Origin: Deinococcus sp.
GTDB taxonomy: Bacteria; Deinococcota; Deinococci; Deinococcales; Deinococcaceae
Assembly: GCF_030523985.1 (NCBI RefSeq)
Contig: NZ_JAUNHK010000064.1
Span: 5,227 to 15,924 of the forward strand
DNA: 10,698 bases
Direction of reading: 5' to 3'
Shown: in pieces, positions 1 through 6,000 of the stretch
How the letters are laid out: the number at the start of each line of letters is the position of its first letter
How positions within the stretch are numbered: position 1 is the first letter of the stretch
Made by a program: the position numbers and the translations under genes
Notes under the pieces: model-generated
The model's database searches: none
Told to the model about the DNA's origin: nothing
The model's input: only the letters and a program-made list of their open reading frames with translations

Positions 1-18
1 CAGCATAACGGAGACGGC

Positions 19-46
19 AAAAACCCCCTCCCGGTGTGGGAAGGGG
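19..46 (-). terminator. Intrinsic terminator of the DUF485-actP unit
   Basis: Read on the minus strand, a 9-base-pair stem (bases 38-46 with 24-32, one G-U pair) closes a 5-base loop (33-37) and is followed directly by five T residues (23-19). It lies 37 bases beyond the symporter stop codon. This is a textbook Rho-independent terminator, and no other gene lies between it and the symporter. Confidence 0.88.
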
Positions 47-83
47 CCGAACTTTCCTCTCTGGGCGCTCGGTATTTATGCGC

Positions 84-1667
84 TCAGTCGTGGGCCGCCA
101 CCGAGCCGTCCACCCCCGCACCCGTGTAGGCGCGGTACTGCATGGCCTCGAAGTTCTCGTCGTCCTCGGGGCGGCGCTTGCCCAGCATGGTGCCGATGGC
201 GGCGAGGGCAAACCCGGCGGGAATGCTGACGATGCCGGGGTTTTCCAGCGGGAAAATCGCCTGGGCCTGAATGGGGTGCCGGGCCTTGGTCTTTTCGGGC
301 GGGTCGATGCCCATGATGTTGGGGCTGACGGCAATCAGCGCCAGCGTGACGATCAGGCCGCCCATGATGCCCCACACCGCGCCCGTGGCGTTGAAGCGCC
401 GCCAGAACAGCGTGAACAGAATGACCGGGAGGTTGGCACTCGACGCGATGGCAAACGCCAGGGCCACCAGGAAAGCCACGTTCTGGTCTTTGGCGAGCAG
501 GCCCAGGATGATGGAGATGACGCCGACCGCGATGGTCGCCATCCGCGCCACCTTGAACTGCTCCTGCTCGCTGACGGTGCCGCCGCGCATCACGCCGTTG
601 TAGATGTCGTGGGTGAAGGACGTGCTGGCGCTGATGGTCAGGCCCGCGACCACCGCCAGAATGGTGGCGAAGGCGACGGCGACCACGAAGGCGAGGAACA
701 GTTCACCCGTGAACGTTCCCACCCCGCCGAGTGCCTGGGCCAGCAGCGGCGCGGCCATGTTGCCTGCGGCGTTGGCCTCGATGATTTTGTCCTTGCCGAC
801 CAGCACGTTGGCGGCGTTGCCCATGAAAGCGGTCATGACGTAAAAGCCGCCGATCAGCCACATCGCCACGACCACGCTCTTGCGGGCGTCCTGGGCGGTG
901 GGCACGGTGAAAAAGCGGGTCAGGATGTGCGGCAGACCAGCGGTGCCCAGCACCAGCGCGAGGCAGAGCGAAATCAGGTCGATGGGGTTTTTGAATTTGG
1001 CACCGGGCACCAGGAATTCCTGGCCGTTGACGCGGGCGGCTTCGCCCAGCAGGTTGCTGAACGAGAAGCCGAACTTGGCGAGAATCAGCACCGTCATCAC
1101 GATGGTGGCGAACATCAGCAGCATGGCCTTGACGATTTGCACCCAGGTCGTCGCCAGCATGCCGCCGACCACGACGTAGACGATCATCAGCGCCCCGACC
1201 AGCGGAATGGCGAGCGTCGGGCTGATGGCCCCGCCCGAGAGCAGCGAAATCAGGCTGCCCGCGCCCACCACCTGGGCAATCATGTAGAAGGTCGAAACGA
1301 CAATGGTCGAAAAGGCCGCGTAGAAGCGCACCTTCTGGTCTTTGAGGCGGTAGACCAGCATGTCGGCCAGGGTGTATTTGCCCAGGTTCCGCAGCGGCTC
1401 GGCCACGATGAACAGCACCGTCAGGTAGGCGATGAACCACGCCACCGAGTACATGAAGCCGTCGTAGCCGTTCAGCGCAATCAGGCCCGTGATGCCCAAG
1501 AAGGACGCCGCCGACATGTAGTCCCCGGCGATGGCAATGCCGTTCTGGGTGGCGGTGATTTTGCCCCCGGCGACATAGAAATCCCCGGCAGAAGTGTTGC
1601 GCCCCGAGGCCCAGAAGGTAATCCCCAGGGTCAGCAGGACGATGATGGCCGCCATCAGAAAGGTCAT
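84..1667 (-). CDS. actP: ActP-like cation/acetate symporter (sodium:solute symporter family)
   Basis: This 527-residue inner-membrane protein of the SSS family probably takes up acetate and similar short monocarboxylates with a cation. The hydrophobic segments fit about 13 transmembrane helices. The stretch GLPHILTRFFTV (residues 244-255) followed by ARKSVVVA is the family signature and is nearly the same as in ActP of enterobacteria (about 549 residues). A charged stretch near residues 498-506 ends the last helix. The start at 1667 is preferred over an in-frame start at 1736: the upstream 23 residues are arginine-rich, overlap the preceding gene and lack a membrane character. The ATG shares bases with the TGA of the DUF485 gene (ATGA), so translation is probably coupled. 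A terminator follows at 19-46. Acetate is inferred from family and partner; other monocarboxylates are possible. Confidence 0.92.
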   Translation of the reverse strand: MTFLMAAIIVLLTLGITFWASGRNTSAGDFYVAGGKITATQNGIAIAGDYMSAASFLGITGLIALNGYDGFMYSVAWFIAYLTVLFIVAEPLRNLGKYTLADMLVYRLKDQKVRFYAAFSTIVVSTFYMIAQVVGAGSLISLLSGGAISPTLAIPLVGALMIVYVVVGGMLATTWVQIVKAMLLMFATIVMTVLILAKFGFSFSNLLGEAARVNGQEFLVPGAKFKNPIDLISLCLALVLGTAGLPHILTRFFTVPTAQDARKSVVVAMWLIGGFYVMTAFMGNAANVLVGKDKIIEANAAGNMAAPLLAQALGGVGTFTGELFLAFVVAVAFATILAVVAGLTISASTSFTHDIYNGVMRGGTVSEQEQFKVARMATIAVGVISIILGLLAKDQNVAFLVALAFAIASSANLPVILFTLFWRRFNATGAVWGIMGGLIVTLALIAVSPNIMGIDPPEKTKARHPIQAQAIFPLENPGIVSIPAGFALAAIGTMLGKRRPEDDENFEAMQYRAYTGAGVDGSVAAHD

Positions 1668-1951
1668 TGCTGGGCCTCCAGTGCCAAACGGTCGAAGGTG
1701 CGGGCGCGGGCCACATAGATCTGCGCCATGACCCACCCCATGATGAATTCGAGGAACGCCAGCACGTAGCCGAAATTGACGTTGCCGAACACCTTGGTCG
1801 CCATCAGCGGCTTGTTGAACCCGGCCAGCAGCGGCAGCAGGAAAAACAGCACCATGAACGCGATGGTCATGCTGATCATGAAACTGTTCTTCTGGCGCAT
1901 CAGCTCGCGGTAGGCCGCGTTGCGCGGGGGTGAAGGATGCGGAACCGTCAT
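1664..1951 (-). CDS. DUF485 family small membrane protein, partner of ActP
   Basis: This is a 95-residue protein with two clear transmembrane helices (about residues 27-45 and 58-78). A short basic loop containing RELMRQKNSF lies before the first helix, typical of the DUF485 (YjcH-like) family. Genes of this family almost always sit directly before actP, as here, with a 4-base ATGA overlap. The exact function is unknown; a role in assembly or control of the symporter is inferred from the constant pairing. The start at 1951 is supported by a strong ribosome binding site (AGAGGAGG about 8 bases upstream on the minus strand). A longer open frame reaching 2206 would add an unrelated, basic, non-conserved-looking extension and is rejected. 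Confidence 0.9.
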   Translation of the reverse strand: MTVPHPSPPRNAAYRELMRQKNSFMISMTIAFMVLFFLLPLLAGFNKPLMATKVFGNVNFGYVLAFLEFIMGWVMAQIYVARARTFDRLALEAQQ

Positions 1952-2060
1952 AGAGAAAGCCTCCTCTGCCAGGGAAAGAAGCGGAGCGGGAACGCGGCGC
2001 AGACCTAACGCGTGGCCATGCAGCGGTACCCGACGAGCGGAATTGTCCTGAACAAAGAGA

Positions 2061-2129
2061 AGCTTAGGTTTCTCATGCGGCAAATTCAATGAACCGAGTG
2101 TAAAAACGTTGTTCCCAGGTTTGGAACAA
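2061..2129 (-). promoter_or_regulatory. Candidate promoter and operator of the DUF485-actP unit
   Basis: On the minus strand, TTGAAT (2089-2084) and TAAGCT (2066-2061) are separated by exactly 17 bases, a plausible sigma-70-type pair. A second possible -10, TACACT (2102-2097), has TTCCAA 18 bases upstream. A perfect inverted repeat, TTGTTCC-N7-GGAACAA (2109-2129), overlaps the -35 of the second option and lies just upstream of the first. It has the size and symmetry of a dimeric regulator site. I do not recognise the regulator. Which promoter is used cannot be told from sequence alone. Confidence 0.4.
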
Positions 2130-2156
2130 GCACGCGCCTCTCCAGCGTTTTCGCGC

Positions 2157-2199
2157 AAAAGACCCTGGACGCCGCCTGATACGACGCCTTGGGGCGTCC
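2157..2199 (-). terminator. Possible terminator after the MFS gene
   Basis: On the minus strand, GGACGCC (2199-2193) can pair either with the adjacent GGCGTC (2188-2183; 6 pairs, 4-base loop) or with the more distant GGCGTCC (2173-2167; 7 pairs). The second form is followed within four bases by TCTTTT. It sits about 65 bases beyond the MFS stop codon. The T run is short and interrupted, so termination would be weak or Rho-assisted. Confidence 0.3.
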
Positions 2200-2264
2200 G
2201 CTTCACGGGCAGAGAGTTCTCAATCTGTCTAGGCCAGTCTGGAGGCTTGGAGCGGCGCTGAGCG

Positions 2265-3473
2265 TTACCTGTCCGTTTCCGGCAGCTTTCGCAGCACGCC
2301 CAGAATCAGCAGCGCCCCGAGCACCGAGAGCACCGCGCCCATCAGGAAGGCCGCGCCGGGAAAATCGGAGCGCAGGCCATAGGCGAAGACGCTGGTCGCC
2401 AGCAGCGGCCCGAGCACGCCGACCAGACTGTTGAGGCTGGTGATGGCCCCCATGACCCGGCCCTGCTCGGTTTCGGAAACCTGCCGCGAAATCATTCCTT
2501 GCAGCGCGGGTTGCGCCAGCCCCCCCAGCGCCCCCACCACCAGCGAGGCGTAGAGCATGGGCGTACTGCGGGCCACGCTCAGCACCAGAAATTCACCGAT
2601 GGACGCCACCAGTCCGGTCATGATGGTGCGCCGCTCTCCGAATCTGGCGATGAAAGGCCCAATCAGCCCGGCCTGCACCGCCGCCGTCAGCACGCCGAAA
2701 AAGGCCAGCGCCACGCCGTTTTGGGCTGGCGTCCAGCGCAGCACGCCCTCGGTGTACAGCACCCAGGTGCTCATGATGACCTGCCCCGCCAGCCCCAGCA
2801 GCACGAAGGTGGCGGTCAGGCTCCGCAGGATGGGATACTCGGTCAGCGCCCGCAGCGGGGTAAAGGGATTGAGGTTCTCGCGCTTGAGGTTTTGCCCCCG
2901 TGCCGAGGCAGGCAGCGACTCGGGCAGCACCAGCAGGCCATACACGAAGTTCAGCGCCGTCAGGCAGGCCGCCACCAGGAAGGGCGTCCGCAGGCCGTGT
3001 TCGCCCAGCCACCCGCCCAGGGCTGGCCCCAGGATGAAGCCCAGGCCGAAGGTCGCCCCCAGCAGCCCGAAGTTCTTGGCGCGTTCCTCGGGGGCGGTCA
3101 CGTCGGCGATGTAGGCGTTGGCGACGGTCAGGCTGGCCCCGGTGATTCCGGCGATCAGGCGGCCCACCAGCAGCCACCACAGATTCGGCGCGAAGAACAG
3201 CACGAGGTAGTCGAGCGCCATGCCCAGCAGCGCCAGCAGCAGCACGGGCCGCCGCCCGTAGCGGTCGCTCAGCGCCCCCAGAATCGGCGCGAACACGAAC
3301 TGCATGACCGCGTAAGCCGAAGTCAACACGCCGATAAACTGCGCCCCAGCCGTCTCCGACCCCGCCAGCTGTTTGACCAGCCCCGGCAACACCGGAATGA
3401 TGAGGCCGATGCCCATGATGTCGATCAGGGCCGTAATCAGAATAAAAATCAGGGCGGCGGGTCGGCGACTCAT
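2265..3473 (-). CDS. MFS transporter, TetA-like drug:proton antiporter family
   Basis: This is a 402-residue major facilitator superfamily protein with about 12 predicted membrane helices. Helix 1 carries LIDIMGIGLIIPVLP (residues 16-30). The loop 2-3 motif A is G66-ALSDRYGRRP. A motif C-like stretch, GLGFILGPALGG (143-154), lies in helix 5 and is typical of drug:H+ antiporters of the TetA/TCR group. The central loop contains LPESLP. Family members export tetracyclines or other drugs, but the substrate here cannot be named from sequence, and many chromosomal members do not confer tetracycline resistance. It follows the oxidoreductase gene by 54 bases on the same strand, so the two may be cotranscribed. 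No good ribosome binding site precedes the ATG at 3473. Instead TACACT (3489-3484) lies 10 bases upstream, which could give a nearly leaderless mRNA. Confidence 0.9.
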   Translation of the reverse strand: MSRRPAALIFILITALIDIMGIGLIIPVLPGLVKQLAGSETAGAQFIGVLTSAYAVMQFVFAPILGALSDRYGRRPVLLLALLGMALDYLVLFFAPNLWWLLVGRLIAGITGASLTVANAYIADVTAPEERAKNFGLLGATFGLGFILGPALGGWLGEHGLRTPFLVAACLTALNFVYGLLVLPESLPASARGQNLKRENLNPFTPLRALTEYPILRSLTATFVLLGLAGQVIMSTWVLYTEGVLRWTPAQNGVALAFFGVLTAAVQAGLIGPFIARFGERRTIMTGLVASIGEFLVLSVARSTPMLYASLVVGALGGLAQPALQGMISRQVSETEQGRVMGAITSLNSLVGVLGPLLATSVFAYGLRSDFPGAAFLMGAVLSVLGALLILGVLRKLPETDR

Positions 3474-3527
3474 CAGGGCACTCAGTGTAGAGGGCGTGGG
3501 AGAAGGGAGCGTCAGCCGCCCAGCCTG

Positions 3528-4517
3528 TCAGGCCAAAGCACGCAGGAGTACCCGCCCCAGCACGTCGCCGCGCTCCACCCGTGCGTGGGCCTGCGCGGCG
3601 TCTTCCAGAGCGAATTCGCCGCCGACCTTGACCCGTAAGCTGCCTGCTGCCACCAGTTCGAAGGCCCGCGCTGCCGCCTGCTCAATGACCTCCGGGCGAC
3701 CCTGCCGGTGGTGTCCGCTGCTGTAGCCCACCACGGCTTTGCTCTGGCGGTGCAGCGGTTTGGACGCCAGCCGCGCCTCCTGCCCACTCGCGTGACCGTA
3801 GAGCACCAGCCGCCCGAAAGGAGCGAGCACGCCCAAGCCGCGCTCCGTCGTCTCGCCACCGACCGAATCCAGAATCACGTCTACCCCGCGCCCGTCCGTC
3901 ACGGCCCGAACCCGCTCGGCAAAGTCGGCCTGGCGGCGGTCCACCACCTCGTCGGCGTCCAGACCGCGCACGAAATCAGCCCGCTGCGGGCCACTGACCA
4001 CCCCGATGACCCTGGCCGCGCCCGCCAGCCGCGCCAGTTGCACGGCGAGGTGCCCGACCCCGCCCGCCGCCGCGTGAATCAGCACGTCTTCGCCCTCCCG
4101 CACACGCCCGGCGTGGTGGACGATGTTGTAGGCCGTCACCAGCGCGGTCAGGCTGGCCGCCGCCTCCCGGGGCACGCCTGCCGAGACTGGAAAGCAGAGG
4201 TGGGCGGGGGCCACGATGTCCTCGGCGTAGCTGCCCCCCAGCGGAAAACAGGCGACCCGTTGCCCGACTTCCAAACCCCGAACACCCTCATCCAGCGCCG
4301 TGATGACCCCCAGTGCATCCAGGCCGGGAATGAACGGCGGCGTCCCCGCCTTGTCGCCCCTGCCCTGCCGGGCCAGCACATCGGCGTAATTGACGCTGGT
4401 GCAGTCCAGCGCGAGTCGCACCTGCCCGGCCAGCGGAAAGGGCTGAGTCTCTGGCCTGCTTCGCCAGCGCAGCACCTCGGGGCCACCGAACCTTTCCACA
4501 TAGACGGCGTAGGACAC
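3528..4517 (-). CDS. Zinc-free NADPH:quinone oxidoreductase-like protein (MDR superfamily)
   Basis: This 329-residue cytosolic protein belongs to the quinone oxidoreductase branch of the medium-chain dehydrogenase/reductase superfamily. The N-terminal GroES-like domain (about 1-120) begins with the usual FGGPEVL and has SVNYADVLARQG (41-52). The Rossmann domain (about 125-265) carries HAAAGGVGHLAVQLAR (148-163), the cofactor-binding loop, and later DVILDSVGG (213-221). The cysteine cluster of zinc alcohol dehydrogenases is absent. Members reduce quinones or enones using NADPH; the natural substrate is unknown. The start is GTG at 4517, which places the conserved N-terminus correctly. It has no ribosome binding site, but TAAGCT (4529-4524) lies exactly 6 bases upstream, fitting a leaderless mRNA. 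The gene diverges from the PHP phosphoesterase gene across 39 bases and precedes the MFS gene on its own strand. Confidence 0.88.
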   Translation of the reverse strand: MSYAVYVERFGGPEVLRWRSRPETQPFPLAGQVRLALDCTSVNYADVLARQGRGDKAGTPPFIPGLDALGVITALDEGVRGLEVGQRVACFPLGGSYAEDIVAPAHLCFPVSAGVPREAAASLTALVTAYNIVHHAGRVREGEDVLIHAAAGGVGHLAVQLARLAGAARVIGVVSGPQRADFVRGLDADEVVDRRQADFAERVRAVTDGRGVDVILDSVGGETTERGLGVLAPFGRLVLYGHASGQEARLASKPLHRQSKAVVGYSSGHHRQGRPEVIEQAAARAFELVAAGSLRVKVGGEFALEDAAQAHARVERGDVLGRVLLRALA

Positions 4518-4556
4518 GCACCCAGCTTAGCGGCCCCACCGCCCTATCCTGACGGC
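4518..4556. promoter_or_regulatory. Divergent, overlapping leaderless promoters for the oxidoreductase and hisJ-methyltransferase-polX units
   Basis: The whole gap is 39 bases. On the plus strand TATCCT (4545-4550) is followed by 6 bases and then ATG. On the minus strand TAAGCT (4529-4524) is followed by 6 bases and then GTG. Both match TANNNT at the distance expected when the first base of the start codon is the transcription start. Neither gene has a Shine-Dalgarno sequence. Good -35 hexamers are not visible on either side. With normal spacing, each -35 region would fall on or beside the opposing -10 box, so the promoters would compete. Confidence 0.6.
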
Positions 4557-5339
4557 ATGAGCGGCCTCTACGACTCCCACACCCACACGCCCCTGTGCGG
4601 GCACGCCAGCGGCACGCCCCGCGAGTACGCCCAGGCCGCGCTGGACGCCGGACTGGATGGCCTCTGCTTTACCGACCACATGCCCATGCCGCGCTGGTAC
4701 GACGCGCCCTGGCGGATGCGGCTGGAGCAGTTGCCGGACTACATAGCCGAGATTCAGGCCGTGCAACAGGAGTTTGCCGGGCGGCTAGAAGTGCGGCTGG
4801 GCCTGGAAGCCGACTTCCACCCCGGCACCGAGCGGTTTGTGGAACAGGTACTCGAAATGCACGACTGGGACTATGTCATCGGCAGCATTCACTACCTCGG
4901 CGCATGGGGCTTCGACAATCCGGAATTCGTGGACGAGTACGAGGCCCGCGACCTGGGGCAGCTTTACCGCGACTATTACGCGCTGGCGGTGGGCGCGGCA
5001 AAGTCTGGTCTGTTCGACTCGATTGGGCATCTGGATTTGCCCAAGAAGTTCGGGCACCGCGATCCGGAAGGTTACGCCGCGCTAGACGCACTGGACGCGG
5101 TGGCGGCGGCGGGGCTGGCGCTGGATTTCAACACGGCAGGCTGGCGCAAGCCTGTAGCCGAGGCGTACCCGGCCCCCGACCTCGTGCGGGCCGCCACCGA
5201 GCGCGGCATTCCCTTCGTGCTGGGCAGCGACGCGCACAAACCGGAAGAAGTCGGGCACCGTTTCACCGACGCCGTGAAGGAAATCCGGGATGTGGGCGGA
5301 AAAGTGGTGACCTATAGGGGAAGGAAACGGCATGGCTGA
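4557..5339 (+). CDS. hisJ: PHP-domain phosphoesterase, histidinol-phosphatase HisJ family
   Basis: This 260-residue PHP-fold metal-dependent phosphatase is the length of known HisJ/HisK enzymes (about 260-280). Metal-ligand candidates are in order: H8 and H10 in DSHTHT, H16 in CGH, D40-H41 in FTDH, E84 in GLEADF, H112 in GSIHY, H158 and D160 in GHLDLPKKFG, and D225 and H227 in GSDAH. The site therefore looks complete. HisJ enzymes remove phosphate from L-histidinol phosphate, the penultimate step of histidine synthesis. No other his gene is nearby, so the substrate is inferred from family only and could be another phosphoester. The ATG at 4557 is chosen because the conserved DSHTHT lies at residue 6 and TATCCT lies 6 bases before it; the open frame upstream is antisense to the oxidoreductase. 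The end overlaps the methyltransferase gene by 8 bases. Confidence 0.87.
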   Translation: MSGLYDSHTHTPLCGHASGTPREYAQAALDAGLDGLCFTDHMPMPRWYDAPWRMRLEQLPDYIAEIQAVQQEFAGRLEVRLGLEADFHPGTERFVEQVLEMHDWDYVIGSIHYLGAWGFDNPEFVDEYEARDLGQLYRDYYALAVGAAKSGLFDSIGHLDLPKKFGHRDPEGYAALDALDAVAAAGLALDFNTAGWRKPVAEAYPAPDLVRAATERGIPFVLGSDAHKPEEVGHRFTDAVKEIRDVGGKVVTYRGRKRHG

Positions 5340-6000
5340 GAGGCGAACCGAAACCGCGCAAGAACGCTATGGCCGACTCGCCCGCGAACTGGGCGGGTAT
5401 GTCCACCCCTGGCAGCGCACGCTGAGCGGCCCCGACCCCGAACTGACCTTCGACCTGCTGCTTTCCGACCTGCTGACGCCACAAACGCGGGTGCTGGAAG
5501 CGGGTTGCGGGCACGGGCCGGATGCGGCGCGTTTCGGGCCAGTCGCCGCCCGCTGGGCCGCCTACGATTTCTCACCGGAATTGCTGGAGCTGGCCCGCCG
5601 CACTGCACCGAACGCCGATTTCTACCTTTGGAATGGCAAAACGGACATCCCCGCTGACCTGAATGGCCCCTTCGATCTGATCGTGTCGCGGCGCGGGCCG
5701 ACCTCGGTGATTCTGCGACTGCCCGAACTGGCCGCGCCCGACGCCCGCTTTCTGTACGTGGGGCCGCGCCTGCACGTGCCGCAGGTGCCCGAACGGTTGC
5801 AGGTGGTGGGCTGGGAAATACTGGGCGAGTGGCAGGCCTCGGTGCTGGCCCATGCGCCCACCTGGGCCGACTGGCAAACCCGCTGCGAGTGGATGCAAGA
5901 AGAAGCCCGGCAAAGTGACTGGGACGCGCAGGCAGGCGCACAGGGGATGCCTTACCGCGAGGAGCGGTATGTGGTGCTGGCCCGTAGACTGCCCACATGA
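5332..6000 (+). CDS. Class I SAM-dependent methyltransferase, substrate unknown
   Basis: This is a 222-residue protein with a Rossmann-type methyltransferase core. Motif I is VLEAGCGHGPDAARF (54-68), the S-adenosylmethionine-binding glycine loop. AAYDFSPELLELAR (76-89) gives the acidic end of strand 2 (D79), and FDLIVSRRGP (114-123) is the motif IV region. The C-terminal part is shorter than in many small-molecule methyltransferases and has no recognisable target-recognition domain, so the substrate cannot be named. Its ATG lies within the end of hisJ (8-base overlap) behind a purine-rich ribosome binding site (GGGGAAGGAA, about 6 bases away). Its TGA overlaps the ATG of polX by 4 bases. This packing implies cotranscription and coupled translation with both neighbours. 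A link to DNA repair is only positional. Confidence 0.85.
   Translation: MAERRTETAQERYGRLARELGGYVHPWQRTLSGPDPELTFDLLLSDLLTPQTRVLEAGCGHGPDAARFGPVAARWAAYDFSPELLELARRTAPNADFYLWNGKTDIPADLNGPFDLIVSRRGPTSVILRLPELAAPDARFLYVGPRLHVPQVPERLQVVGWEILGEWQASVLAHAPTWADWQTRCEWMQEEARQSDWDAQAGAQGMPYREERYVVLARRLPT
5985..5990 (+). promoter_or_regulatory. Candidate internal leaderless -10 box for polX
   Basis: TAGACT, inside the last codons of the methyltransferase gene, ends exactly 6 bases before the polX ATG. It matches TANNNT with the same spacing as the two boxes at 4518-4556. No clear -35 hexamer is seen 16-18 bases upstream, and polX has no good ribosome binding site. It could allow polX to be expressed separately from the upstream genes. 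Confidence 0.4.

Larger units (their letters stand above)
1952..2264. other. 313-base intergenic region between the MFS gene and the DUF485-actP unit
   Basis: No convincing gene lies here. Reading on the minus strand from the MFS stop, it contains a pair of competing hairpins (2167-2199) followed by a short T run, then a perfect inverted repeat (2109-2129), candidate promoter boxes (2061-2125) and the DUF485 ribosome binding site. If transcription starts near 2054, the actP unit would carry a leader of roughly 100 bases. Confidence 0.6.

Noticed and set aside
36..1718. Long plus-strand open frame of 560 codons
   Set aside because: It is antisense to the symporter and DUF485 genes, is rich in H, Q, G and R as expected of a GC-rich shadow frame, and has no recognisable domain.
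2091..2127. Partial likeness between 2091-2127 and 7802-7835 (GAAC, AAAACG, GTTCCC, GGTT in the same order)
   Set aside because: The shared pieces are short and need gaps; not enough to call a second copy of the 7717-7844 element without a genome-wide comparison.
1952..2206. N-terminal extension of the DUF485 gene to 2206
   Set aside because: The added residues cover the promoter-like region and the inverted repeat, do not resemble the family, and a strong ribosome binding site supports the start at 1951.
2265..3473. Calling the MFS gene a tetracycline resistance determinant
   Set aside because: TetA-like motifs are shared by many exporters with other substrates, and there is no TetR-like regulator or mobile element beside it.
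3526..3538. 13-base sequence TGTCAGGCCAAAG repeated at 10326-10338
   Set aside because: One such pair is about what chance gives in a window of this size; one copy lies at the stop codon of the oxidoreductase gene and the contexts differ.
3708..4556. Upstream extension of the hisJ-like frame
   Set aside because: It is fully antisense to the oxidoreductase coding region, whereas the PHP motif DSHTHT begins at residue 6 from the ATG at 4557.
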